Shown piece by piece: positions 8,182 to 15,339 of a stretch of 18,063 nucleotides of DNA. Location: contig JANJWE010000215.1 in assembly GCA_024709705.1 (NCBI GenBank), positions 1 through 18,063 on the forward strand. The letters run 5' to 3'. The DNA comes from Flavobacterium sp. (lineage in GTDB: Bacteria; Bacteroidota; Bacteroidia; Flavobacteriales; Flavobacteriaceae). Position numbers and translations under genes: made by a program. Below the pieces are notes generated by a model, which saw only the letters and a program-made list of their open reading frames with translations, was not told the DNA's origin and made no database searches. Each line of letters opens with the position of its first letter. The first letter of the stretch is position 1.

Positions 8182-8320
8182 AAAATTGGTGATTAATTTT
8201 TTTAATACAGAAATAGGTATGCAATTTCGTTATTTTGTTACAGTTTGACCAATTTTTTTGTTGTTTTTTTGACTCATTTTAAAAGAAGTCTAAAATATAA
8301 ATTAAAAACTGAGTTTTCAG

Positions 8321-8350
8321 TTGTGTGATTCATAATTAGTTGTATATTTG
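8321..8350 (+). promoter_or_regulatory. Flavobacterial promoter for rplU-rpmA
   Basis: A perfect TAnnTTTG -7 element (8343-8350) and a TTG -33 element (8321-8323) are separated by 19 bases, about 32 bases ahead of the rplU ATG. This is the best promoter match in the window and suits a highly expressed ribosomal operon. Confidence 0.8.
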
Positions 8351-8382
8351 CAGACTCAAAAAATTAATTAAAACATATTGTT

Positions 8383-8748
8383 ATGTACGCAATCGTAGAG
8401 ATAGCAGGGCAACAATTTAAAGTAAGCAAAGACCAAAAAGTATTTGTTCACCGTTTAGCATCTGAAGAAGGAAGCAAAGTTTCTTTTGACAAAGTAATGT
8501 TGTTAGACGAAAACGGAACAGTTACTATAGGCGCCCCCGCTATAGAAGGTGCTTCAGTAGAAGCCAAAGTGTTACAACACTTAAAAGGTGATAAAGTAAT
8601 CGTTTTCAAAAAGAAAAGAAGAAAAGGTTACAAAAAGAAAAACGGTCACAGACAGTCATTGACGCAAATCGTTATTGAGGGAATCAATGCTTCAGGAAGT
8701 GCTCCAAAAAAGAAAGCTGCTAAAAAAGCAGAAACCACAGAAGAATAA
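8383..8748 (+). CDS. rplU: 50S ribosomal protein L21
   Basis: Large-subunit ribosomal protein that binds 23S rRNA. It opens with MYAIVEIAGQQFKVSKDQKVFVHRL and includes the GAPAIEGASVEAKVLQHLKGDKVIVFKKKRRKGYKKKNGHRQ block diagnostic of bL21; this universal part covers about residues 1-100. The last 20 residues form a Lys/Ala/Glu-rich extension (KKKAAKKAETTEE) typical of Bacteroidota bL21 and probably disordered. 121 residues in total. rpmA follows after 23 bases and shares the promoter; the rplU-rpmA pairing is nearly universal. Confidence 0.98.
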   Translation: MYAIVEIAGQQFKVSKDQKVFVHRLASEEGSKVSFDKVMLLDENGTVTIGAPAIEGASVEAKVLQHLKGDKVIVFKKKRRKGYKKKNGHRQSLTQIVIEGINASGSAPKKKAAKKAETTEE

Positions 8749-8771
8749 TTAACATTTAAAACTTAAACATC

Positions 8772-9032
8772 ATGGCTCACAAGAAAGGTGTCGGTAGTTC
8801 CAAGAATGGTAGAGAATCAGAATCGAAACGTTTAGGCGTGAAGATTTATGGTGGTCAAGCTGCAATTGCAGGTAATATCATTGTAAGACAAAGAGGTTCT
8901 AAGCACAATCCGGGAGAAAACGTTTACATGGGTAAAGATCATACTTTACATGCAAAAGTTGACGGAGTTGTTAAGTTCCAGAAAAAAGGAGATAACAAAT
9001 CATTTGTATCTGTTGTTCCATTTGAAGCTTAA
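8772..9032 (+). CDS. rpmA: 50S ribosomal protein L27
   Basis: Large-subunit ribosomal protein near the peptidyl-transferase centre. It begins [24 protein letters not shown], the hallmark of bL27, with no Firmicutes-type cleavable N-terminal extension. It then has [36 protein letters not shown]. 86 residues, the normal length. It is the second and last gene of the rplU-rpmA operon and ends just before a strong terminator. Confidence 0.98.
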   Translation: MAHKKGVGSSKNGRESESKRLGVKIYGGQAAIAGNIIVRQRGSKHNPGENVYMGKDHTLHAKVDGVVKFQKKGDNKSFVSVVPFEA

Positions 9033-9053
9033 TAAGAATTTTTTCTACTATAC

Positions 9054-9084
9054 AAAACCCATTTCTCTCGAAATGGGTTTTTTG
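9054..9084 (+). terminator. Intrinsic terminator of rplU-rpmA
   Basis: A perfect 12-bp stem (9054-9065 with 9070-9081) with a 4-base loop (tctc) and a T-rich 3' side, 22 bases after the rpmA stop. The A/T-symmetric arms could also work on the other strand. Confidence 0.9.
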
Positions 9085-9109
9085 TTTGGGTTAAATTCTA
9101 AAATAGCAT

Positions 9110-9137
9110 AAAAAAACCCTCACTTTTCAGCAAGGGT
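9110..9137 (-). terminator. Intrinsic terminator of ahcY
   Basis: Read on the minus strand, plus-strand bases 9116-9137 fold into a 9-bp stem (two G-U pairs) closed by a GAAA tetraloop, followed by a U-tract (plus-strand A run at 9110-9116). It lies 51 bases past the ahcY stop. Confidence 0.75.
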
Positions 9138-9188
9138 AATTTTATTTTAATAGTAAAGTCTTAATACTTAATACTCAAATTCTTACTA

Positions 9189-10505
9189 TTAGTATCTGTA
9201 GTATTCCGGTTTAAACGGTCCTTGAACTTCAACACCAATATAAGCAGCTTGTTCTTCGTTTAAAGTTTCTAATTCAACACCTAATTTAGCTAAGTGTAAC
9301 GCCGCTACTTTTTCATCTAAATGTTTCGGTAACATATACACTTCGTTTTTGTAAGCCGCACTGTTGTTCCACAACTCAATTTGAGCTAAAGTTTGGTTGG
9401 TGAATGAATTACTCATCACAAAACTTGGGTGACCTGTAGCACAACCTAAGTTTACCAAACGACCTTCTGCTAAAATGATGATATCTTTACCGTTGATGGT
9501 ATATTTATCTACCTGGGGTTTGATTTCTACTTTTGAACTACCGTGGTTTTTGTTTAACCAGGCCATGTCAATTTCATTATCAAAGTGACCGATGTTACAA
9601 ACGATGGTTTTGTCTTTCATTTGTTCAAAATGTCTTCCAACTACAATGTCTTTGTTTCCGGTAGTTGTAATTACGATATCTGCATTAGCAATAACGGTGT
9701 CTAATTTTTTTACTTCAAAACCGTCCATTGCTGCTTGTAAAGCACAAATTGGGTCGATTTCAGTAACCGTTACAATAGAACCGGCACCTCTGAATGAAGC
9801 AGCTGTTCCTTTTCCAACATCACCATATCCACAAACTACCACTCTTTTTCCGGCTAACATAATATCAGTTGCACGACGAACGGCGTCTACAGCCGATTCT
9901 TTACAACCGTATTTATTGTCAAATTTCGATTTAGTAACCGAATCATTCACGTTGATAGCAGGCATGTGTAACGTTCCGTTTTTCATTCTTTCGTACAAAC
10001 GGTGAACCCCTGTAGTGGTTTCTTCTGATAAACCTTTGATTCCGCCAATCAATTCCGGATAACGGTCAAAAACCATATTGGTTAAATCTCCACCATCATC
10101 TAAAATCATGTTCAAAGGTTGTCTGTCTTCACCAAAGAATAAGGTTTGTTCTATACACCAATCAAACTCCTCTTCGTTCAAACCTTTCCAAGCATATACT
10201 TGAATACCGGCAGCAGCAATTGCAGCAGCAGCATGGTCTTGCGTTGAGAAAATGTTACAAGAACTCCAAGTAACTTCAGCTCCAAGAGCAATTAAGGTTT
10301 CAATTAAAACGGCAGTTTGAATCGTCATGTGCAAACATCCTGCAATACGAGCTCCTTTTAAAGGTTGACTGTTTTTATATTCTTCACGAAGTGCCATTAA
10401 ACCGGGCATTTCAGCTTCGGCCAATTCAATTTCTTTTCTTCCCCAAGCGGCAAGTGAGATGTCTTTCACTTTGTACGCAACATAAGGTATGGTTTGTGTA
10501 CTCAT
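9189..10505 (-). CDS. ahcY: Adenosylhomocysteinase (S-adenosyl-L-homocysteine hydrolase)
   Basis: Cytosolic NAD-dependent enzyme of the methyl cycle; it splits S-adenosylhomocysteine to adenosine and homocysteine, relieving product inhibition of methyltransferases. Visible motifs: [18 protein letters not shown] and [17 protein letters not shown] in the substrate domain, [23 protein letters not shown] (catalytic Lys/Asp region), the Rossmann NAD loop G226-Y-G-D-V-G231-[14 protein letters not shown], and the C-terminal cap ending KPEYYRY, whose Lys/Tyr reach into the partner subunit's NAD site. 438 residues, full length for bacterial enzymes. The gene is monocistronic on the minus strand, with its own terminator. 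No SAH riboswitch fold is evident in the short leader. Confidence 0.98.
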   Translation of the reverse strand: MSTQTIPYVAYKVKDISLAAWGRKEIELAEAEMPGLMALREEYKNSQPLKGARIAGCLHMTIQTAVLIETLIALGAEVTWSSCNIFSTQDHAAAAIAAAGIQVYAWKGLNEEEFDWCIEQTLFFGEDRQPLNMILDDGGDLTNMVFDRYPELIGGIKGLSEETTTGVHRLYERMKNGTLHMPAINVNDSVTKSKFDNKYGCKESAVDAVRRATDIMLAGKRVVVCGYGDVGKGTAASFRGAGSIVTVTEIDPICALQAAMDGFEVKKLDTVIANADIVITTTGNKDIVVGRHFEQMKDKTIVCNIGHFDNEIDMAWLNKNHGSSKVEIKPQVDKYTINGKDIIILAEGRLVNLGCATGHPSFVMSNSFTNQTLAQIELWNNSAAYKNEVYMLPKHLDEKVAALHLAKLGVELETLNEEQAAYIGVEVQGPFKPEYYRY

Positions 10506-10538
10506 TTATAAAATAGTTATATTAGCTAAAAATTTTTG

Positions 10539-10546
10539 CAAAGCTA
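10539..10546 (-). promoter_or_regulatory. Possible -7 element for ahcY
   Basis: The minus strand reads TAGCTTTG here, an exact TAnnTTTG match about 33 bases upstream of the ahcY ATG. No TTG is found at the -33 spacing, so this is a partial promoter match only. Confidence 0.35.
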
Positions 10547-10643
10547 CGGAATAGGGAAGGAAATTAAAAGCCTTTTTGTGTTTTTTGTGATTTGTTTAGT
10601 GTACTAATGTTTTGAATTACAATTTGATATACTTTTTTAAATA

Positions 10644-11285
10644 ATGCCATTTTATCAGCAAATTGACGTAAACGATACCACAAGTATTTATGTTTGGAAA
10701 ATATCCGAATCATATGATCAATTATTTCGGGAGGTTTCGCTTAAAGATGTCTCGTTGGCCCGATTGGAAGGCATGAAATCTGAAAGTCATCAAAAAGGGT
10801 TTTTGGCAGTTCGAATGTTGTTGCAACACAAAGGGTATACGGATTTTGATTTGTATTACGACGAATTTGGGAAGCCGCATTTAAAAGATAAAGTCAACAT
10901 TTCTATTTCACATTCTTTTGATTTTTCGGTTATCGTATTATCTGATAAAAATGTGGGAATCGATTTAGAGCTTCGCCGAGATTTGATCAAAAAAATTGCG
11001 TACAAGTTTGCAGATGAAAAGTTTGTGTATGAATGCCAACACAATTCGGAAGAATTCGTGAGTAAACTAACTGTGATTTGGGGTGTAAAAGAAGCGGTTT
11101 TCAAAGTGCGAAATGAAGTCGGAATCAGTTTTAAAGACCATATTTTCGTTCGCTCGTTTGATATGAAAGATAATAAAACAACCGCTTTGTTAGATTTTAA
11201 TGCGGTAAAAAGAGAATTTTTGGTTTACTTTACCGAAATTGAAAAATACACCTTGGTCTGGCTTTGGGAAAAGAATCATGAATAA
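10644..11285 (+). CDS. 4'-phosphopantetheinyl transferase family protein (Sfp-like)
   Basis: Transfers 4'-phosphopantetheine from coenzyme A to a serine of a carrier protein (ACP or a PCP/ACP domain). The Sfp-type fold is shown by SISHS (residues 87-91), VGIDLE with Mg-binding D107 and E109, and WGVKEAVFK with W146, K149, E150 and K154, the three defining blocks in correct order and spacing. 213 residues is the normal length of the monomeric pseudo-dimeric class and longer than AcpS. I see no polyketide or peptide synthase nearby, so the carrier may be the housekeeping ACP. It is the first gene of a run of five overlapping genes; its last 8 bases overlap the start of the GGGP synthase gene. 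Confidence 0.93.
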   Translation: MPFYQQIDVNDTTSIYVWKISESYDQLFREVSLKDVSLARLEGMKSESHQKGFLAVRMLLQHKGYTDFDLYYDEFGKPHLKDKVNISISHSFDFSVIVLSDKNVGIDLELRRDLIKKIAYKFADEKFVYECQHNSEEFVSKLTVIWGVKEAVFKVRNEVGISFKDHIFVRSFDMKDNKTTALLDFNAVKREFLVYFTEIEKYTLVWLWEKNHE

Positions 11286-11997
11286 AATATACGAAGAAAT
11301 ACTCTTGGCAAAAGTCCAAAACCGAAAACTAGTTGCCCTTTTATTGGATCCGGATAAAGTTGAAATGAACTATTTGTCTGATTTGATAGAAAAGATTAAA
11401 ACAAGTCCGGCTACTCATGTTTTAGTCGGCGGAAGTATTGTTGAATCGGATAAAATAGACGAATTGGTTCTTTTGCTCAAAGCAAAGTTATCGCTACCCA
11501 TTATTTTATTTCCCGGAGATCCTTCTCAGATTTCACTTCATGCCGATGGTATTTTATTTCTAAGTTTACTGTCGGGCAGAAATCCGGATTATTTAATTGA
11601 ACATCATGTGAATGCGGTTCCTCTTTTAAAAGAATCAAACTTGGAAGTGATTTCTACCGGATATCTTTTGATTGAAAGTGGTAGTCAAACTGCCGTAGAA
11701 CGCGTTAGTCAAACCCAACCATTAGATAGAAAAAATATACAGCTGGTTTGTCAAACGGCTAAAGCCGGTGAATATTTAGGCAATAAATTAATCTATTTGG
11801 AAGCAGGTAGTGGAGCCCAATTAGCCGTTCCTTTGGAAATGGTTAATGCCGTATCAAATGAAATTTCAATTCCGCTAATTGTTGGGGGTGGAATTCGTTC
11901 GCAACAAGCCATTCAAGCAGCTTTTGAATCCGGAGCCGATATGGTTGTAATTGGTACCGCATTTGAAAACGATAGTAATTTTTTTAAGTATGATTGA
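11278..11997 (+). CDS. Geranylgeranylglyceryl phosphate synthase family protein (GGGPS/PcrB-like, group II)
   Basis: TIM-barrel prenyltransferase family that joins a polyprenyl diphosphate to sn-glycerol-1-phosphate, the first step to archaeal-type ether lipids; Bacteroidota homologues have been shown to have this activity in vitro, but their cell role is unclear. Motifs: VALLLDPDK near the N-terminus, THVLVGGSIVES, LPIILFPGDPSQIS, ISTGYLLIESGSQTAVERVSQT, LIYLEAGSGAQLAVP, PLIVGGGIRSQQAIQAAFESGADMVVIGTAFEND. The phosphate-binding GGGIRS loop and terminal GTA segment are intact. An in-frame ATG lies 13 codons upstream at 11239, but 11278 is preferred because family proteins start at MNKIYEE and because it gives an 8-base overlap with the preceding gene. 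239 residues. The 3' end overlaps pnuC by 8 bases. Confidence 0.93.
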   Translation: MNKIYEEILLAKVQNRKLVALLLDPDKVEMNYLSDLIEKIKTSPATHVLVGGSIVESDKIDELVLLLKAKLSLPIILFPGDPSQISLHADGILFLSLLSGRNPDYLIEHHVNAVPLLKESNLEVISTGYLLIESGSQTAVERVSQTQPLDRKNIQLVCQTAKAGEYLGNKLIYLEAGSGAQLAVPLEMVNAVSNEISIPLIVGGGIRSQQAIQAAFESGADMVVIGTAFENDSNFFKYD

Positions 11998-12613
11998 TTT
12001 TTTATTTGGGCAATACAGTTCCTACGATACCCTAGACATCGTTTTAGAACTTACAGCCGTTTTTATGGGTTTAATAAGTGTTTGGCTTGCCAAAAAAAAT
12101 AACATTGGTGTTTTTCCAACCGGAATAATCAGCACAACTATTTTTATTTATTTACTTTGGAAATGGGGGTTGTTAGGAGATATGATTATCAATTTCTATT
12201 ACACTTTAATGAGCCTATACGGTTGGTATCTTTGGACGAGAAAAAATGAAAATCAGGACACCAACCCAATTTCATGGATGCAACGCAAAGAAAAGATTTG
12301 GGCTTTCTTTTTATTTTTAGGAACCCTTTTTTTTGTGGGTTTTATATATAACTTTTTTGGTAACTTTACCAGTTGGACAGCCTATGTAGATACCTTTACC
12401 ACCGGATTATTTTTTGTGGGAATGTGGCTTATGGCCAAACGAAAAATTGAAAATTGGATTTTTTGGATTGTAGGCGATTTGGTTTCTGTACCGTTATATT
12501 TTTGTAAAGGATATTCTTTTACAGGAATTCAATATTTTATTTTTACTATTATTGCCGTGTTTGGCTTTTTAGAATGGAAGAACATCATAGACAACAACCG
12601 ACAACAGCTTTAA
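11990..12613 (+). CDS. pnuC: Nicotinamide riboside transporter PnuC
   Basis: Inner-membrane facilitator for nicotinamide riboside, a precursor of NAD; uptake is usually driven by phosphorylation of the riboside by a NadR/NRK-type kinase. About seven hydrophobic segments, with the PnuC signature blocks: LELTAVFMGLISVWLAKKNNIGVFPTGIIS, NFYYTLMSLYGWYLWTRKNE and WIFWIVGDLVSVPLYFCKGYSFTGIQYFIFTIIAVFGFLEW. These contain the conserved Trp/Tyr residues that line the riboside site. The start at 11990 is preferred over the in-frame ATG at 11951, because MIDFLFGQYSS matches the family start and gives an 8-base overlap with the GGGP synthase gene. 207 residues. The downstream gene overlaps its 3' end by 40 bases and carries a degenerate NadR-like domain. 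Confidence 0.95.
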   Translation: MIDFLFGQYSSYDTLDIVLELTAVFMGLISVWLAKKNNIGVFPTGIISTTIFIYLLWKWGLLGDMIINFYYTLMSLYGWYLWTRKNENQDTNPISWMQRKEKIWAFFLFLGTLFFVGFIYNFFGNFTSWTAYVDTFTTGLFFVGMWLMAKRKIENWIFWIVGDLVSVPLYFCKGYSFTGIQYFIFTIIAVFGFLEWKNIIDNNRQQL

Positions 12614-14673
12614 AAATAGCTGTACTGGGTCCGGAAAAATCCGTTAAATCCAAGTTATGTGCTCATTTGGAGCAAGAATTTCCCGAGTTGAATAATCCAA
12701 AACGAGAGGATATCTTGTTTCACGATAGCTGTCTTGAACTTAAAAGTGCGGGTTCTCCAATTCAATTTTTACAAATTGGTTTTGACCAATTGAAACACGA
12801 AAATGAAAATTTATCCAATGGTAATGGTTTGTTTTTAACACAAACTTGTGTCTTGGAAACAAAAATTTTTTCCGATTTATTCTTAGGAGAGTCACATCCC
12901 ATTTTGGAAAAAATGGCCAAAAAGCACAAGTACGATTTGTTTGTTCTCTTAGATGCAGATTTAACACTTAGTTCAGAAAAATCAAATGCTCAATCCTGGA
13001 TAGGATTGTGCGAAAGTGATTTGCAAAAATACAATAAGCCTTACTTGAAATGGAGTGAGCTTAAAGAAAAAGACTATTCGCATGTAGCTCAAATCGTAAC
13101 CGACTTGAAAAAAACCAAACTTTTGGGATTCACCTCTCACGATTTTGTACAATGTTATCATCTCGAAATATCGCCGAAAAGTTTGGAGACGCAATTTGAG
13201 TTTTTAATCTCCGGTGTTCCTTTTGTTACTTTGGATCGGATTGCTCAAATAAAAGACGGTATTCAGGCTATGTCTGACGATGAAGCTCATTATTATGCTC
13301 ATTTTTTTGATTCTAAAAAAGAACATTTGAAGCTCAAAAAATTTGTTCCTGCATCGGGTGCGGCAAGTCGTATGTTTAAGTTTTTAAGTGAATTTTTAGC
13401 CGAATTCAAAATGGGTGAAGAATCTATTAATGCTTATGTTAATCGTAAAAAAGCTAAAAATTTAGCCTTGTTTTTGGTGGGGATTGAAAAATTCCCGTTC
13501 TATTCAATGGTTCACCAAAGACTACAGGAAAAATACGCCGATTTTTTATCTTGGACTGCAGATAAAAAACACTACCATTTTATAAAAATTTTGTTGGACC
13601 CTAATGAGTTTGATGTTTTAAATAAACCCAAAGGGGTATTACCTTTTCATCAATATGCAACTCATGTGGCGACTCCGGTTGAAGAACATTTAACCGAATC
13701 ACTTTTTTATGCCACATCCAATGGTAAAGCTAATGTTCATTTTACTGTCTCAGAAGAGCATCAAGCCGCATTTGATGAATTGGTGCATCAACTTAAACCC
13801 AAATTGGAACACCAATTCAACACCGAAATAAAAGTTAGTTTTTCCTATCAAAGTCATGCTACAGATAGTATTGCATTGGATGAAGCTAATAATTTGGTGC
13901 GTGATAAGCAAGATAATCTAATTTTTAGACCGGGCGGACATGGGGCTTTGTTGGATAACCTCAATCAGTTGCAAGCCGATATCGTATTTATTAAAAATAT
14001 TGATAATGTAATTCAAAATCACATTGATGTTATTTCGAAATATAAAAAAGCTTTAGGCGGAATATTGCTTGAAAAGCAAGAAAAGATATTTGCCATTCTG
14101 AAGGCTCTAGAGCAAAGTACGGTTTCCAAAGATTTTTTGGATGAGGTAGTTGATTTTATTCAAAATCAGCTGCACTTTGAAGTTGCTGAAGCGTTTTCCA
14201 AATTCACAAAAGAAAGTAAGATTGAATACCTTCAAAACTATTTAAATCGCCCTATACGAGTTTGCGGAATGGTTAAAAATGAGGGCGAACCCGGAGGTGG
14301 ACCTTTTTGGGTTCAGGATAGAAAAGGATTGGTTTTCTTACAAATTGTAGAATCATCTCAAATCAATTTAAACGATAGCAATCAGTTAAAGATTGTGGAA
14401 AAAGCAACCCATTTTAATCCCGTTGATATAGTGTGTGGCCTCAAAGATTTCCGGGGGCTTCCGTTTAATCTCAAAGAATTTACCGACCCTCAAAGCGGGT
14501 TTATAGTGCACAAGCACAAAGGCGATAAAGAAATAAAAGCGTATGAATTACCCGGATTGTGGAATGGCGGCATGGCCAAATGGCTTACTATATTTGTAGA
14601 GGTGCCTTTGATTACCTTCAATCCGGTTAAAACGGTAAATGATTTATTAAAATCACCTCATCAACCGTTGTAA
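12574..14673 (+). CDS. Fusion of a degenerate NadR-like (AAA_28-type) kinase domain and a DUF4301 domain
   Basis: A single open chain of 699 residues. Residues about 13-185 resemble the ribosylnicotinamide-kinase domain of NadR-type proteins that usually follow pnuC in flavobacteria: an ENEN/CVLETKIFSDLFLG block and YDLFVLLDADL fit. The Walker A loop, however, reads G19-P-E-K-S-V24-K25-S26, with Val for the last Gly, and the D-x-P-W...DDLR part is absent. ATP use is doubtful. Residues about 192-699 match DUF4301: FVPASGAASRMFK (257-269), HQYATHVATPVEEHL, FRPGGHGALLDNLN (RPGG from 452), VFIKNIDNV (471-479), RVCGMVKNEGEPGGGPFWV. Function unknown; the GGHG and NIDN blocks resemble UDP-sugar pyrophosphorylases. 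No internal ATG fits a separate DUF4301 gene. It overlaps pnuC by 40 bases and arfB by 1. Confidence 0.8.
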   Translation: MEEHHRQQPTTALKIAVLGPEKSVKSKLCAHLEQEFPELNNPKREDILFHDSCLELKSAGSPIQFLQIGFDQLKHENENLSNGNGLFLTQTCVLETKIFSDLFLGESHPILEKMAKKHKYDLFVLLDADLTLSSEKSNAQSWIGLCESDLQKYNKPYLKWSELKEKDYSHVAQIVTDLKKTKLLGFTSHDFVQCYHLEISPKSLETQFEFLISGVPFVTLDRIAQIKDGIQAMSDDEAHYYAHFFDSKKEHLKLKKFVPASGAASRMFKFLSEFLAEFKMGEESINAYVNRKKAKNLALFLVGIEKFPFYSMVHQRLQEKYADFLSWTADKKHYHFIKILLDPNEFDVLNKPKGVLPFHQYATHVATPVEEHLTESLFYATSNGKANVHFTVSEEHQAAFDELVHQLKPKLEHQFNTEIKVSFSYQSHATDSIALDEANNLVRDKQDNLIFRPGGHGALLDNLNQLQADIVFIKNIDNVIQNHIDVISKYKKALGGILLEKQEKIFAILKALEQSTVSKDFLDEVVDFIQNQLHFEVAEAFSKFTKESKIEYLQNYLNRPIRVCGMVKNEGEPGGGPFWVQDRKGLVFLQIVESSQINLNDSNQLKIVEKATHFNPVDIVCGLKDFRGLPFNLKEFTDPQSGFIVHKHKGDKEIKAYELPGLWNGGMAKWLTIFVEVPLITFNPVKTVNDLLKSPHQPL

Positions 14674-15074
14674 TGGATACCGAAAAAATCATATCCGAAC
14701 TGTCTTTTAAAGCCGTAAGAAGCAGTGGTGCTGGCGGACAAAACGTAAATAAAGTTTCGTCTAAAGTGGTTTTATCTTTTGATTTGAACAATTCAGAAAA
14801 TCTTTCTGAAGAAGAAAAAATGTTGATTACTGAGAAATTAAAAACAAAACTAACTTCAGAAGGCATATTAATCTTAAATTGTGACGAAGACCGCAGCCAA
14901 CTAAAAAACAAAGAAATCGTTACCAAACGGTTTTTAAAACTCCTTAAAAACGCATTGGTAATTCCCAAAGAGAGAAAGCCCACCAAAATTCCTAGAGCGG
15001 TTATTGAAAAACGCATAAAAGCCAAACGCACCACTTCTGAAATCAAACAAAACCGCAAGAAACCGGATGTTTGA
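14673..15074 (+). CDS. arfB: Alternative ribosome-rescue factor / peptidyl-tRNA hydrolase ArfB (YaeJ-like)
   Basis: Release-factor-like protein that frees ribosomes stalled on mRNAs lacking a stop codon by hydrolysing peptidyl-tRNA. The catalytic loop SSGAGGQNVNKVSSKV carries G21-G22-Q23, followed by the domain-3-like fold of class I release factors without any codon-recognition domain. The basic C-terminal tail KRIKAKRTTSEIKQNRKKPDV is what threads into the mRNA channel and separates ArfB from truncated RF1/RF2. 133 residues, typical length. The ATG overlaps the stop of the preceding gene (TAATG), so it is translationally coupled and ends the five-gene run. An imperfect long inverted repeat starts 6 bases after its stop codon. 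Confidence 0.93.
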   Translation: MDTEKIISELSFKAVRSSGAGGQNVNKVSSKVVLSFDLNNSENLSEEEKMLITEKLKTKLTSEGILILNCDEDRSQLKNKEIVTKRFLKLLKNALVIPKERKPTKIPRAVIEKRIKAKRTTSEIKQNRKKPDV

Positions 15075-15080
15075 AGAAGG

Positions 15081-15159
15081 TAATTGGTAAAGGGTGATTG
15101 GTAAAAGGTATATGACCCATAACCCACTACCTTTCACCAAAAAATTCCCTTTCCAATTA
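15081..15159. repeat. Imperfect long inverted repeat downstream of arfB
   Basis: The left arm (15081-15110) and right arm (15128-15159) are complementary with a one-base bulge, a short unpaired insertion and one mismatch. The outer block taattgg..aaaggg and the inner block ttggt.aaaggta match in reverse complement, around a 17-base loop. The left arm also contains a direct near-repeat of itself (attggtaaagg / attggtaaaagg). No T-tract follows, so it is not a standard terminator. Confidence 0.7.
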
Positions 15160-15172
15160 AAATTTCTTTTTC

Positions 15173-15180
15173 TATCTTTG
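15173..15180 (+). promoter_or_regulatory. -7 promoter element for the TPP riboswitch / TonB receptor transcript
   Basis: TATCTTTG matches TAnnTTTG exactly and ends 4 bases before the first base of riboswitch stem P1, where transcription should start. No TTG lies at the -33 spacing. Confidence 0.55.
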
Positions 15181-15183
15181 CTC

Positions 15184-15266
15184 CGTCTCAAAGGGGTGCT
15201 CTAAATAACGAGCTGAGATCATACCCAACGAACCTGGAACAGGTAATGCTGTTTAGGGATAAGACA
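15184..15266 (+). ncRNA. TPP (thiamine pyrophosphate) riboswitch, THI element
   Basis: The conserved parts of the THI aptamer are present in order: P1 strand gtct (15185-15188), GGGGTGCTC (15193-15201), CTGAGA (15213-15218), ATACCC (15221-15226), GAACCTG (15230-15236), aacAGGTAATGCTG (15238-15251), TTAGGGA, and the closing P1 strand agac (15262-15265). P2 pairs GGGU (15194-15197) with ACCC (15223-15226); P3 pairs 15198-15201 with 15210-15213. The pyrimidine arm is the CUGAGA region and the diphosphate arm is the ACCUG..CAGGUAAUGCUG region. It sits 98 bases upstream of a TonB-dependent receptor gene on the same strand, and binding of TPP should repress it. Confidence 0.95.
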
Positions 15267-15339
15267 AAAAAATAAAAGTGCACGTTTATTTGAATGTCTT
15301 GAGTATCAATTTTAATTTTTAACCAAGAATAATTACCCC

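Noticed and set aside
8182..8240. Promoter for the M16 operon on the minus strand
   Set aside because: The best site (plus-strand 8208-8215, TATTTCTG on minus) has one mismatch to TAnnTTTG and no TTG at the right distance.
10506..10640. SAM/SAH riboswitch in the ahcY leader
   Set aside because: The leader is short and AT-rich, with none of the conserved cores or stems of these aptamers; only a -7-like element is visible.
11239..11277. Upstream ATG giving a 13-residue longer GGGP synthase
   Set aside because: The extra residues do not fit the family N-terminus, and the ATG at 11278 gives the same 8-base overlap style seen at the next junction.
14627..15127. Minus-strand frame of 166 codons covering arfB
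   Set aside because: It mirrors arfB, whose GGQ motif and basic tail are unambiguous, and has no recognisable domain.
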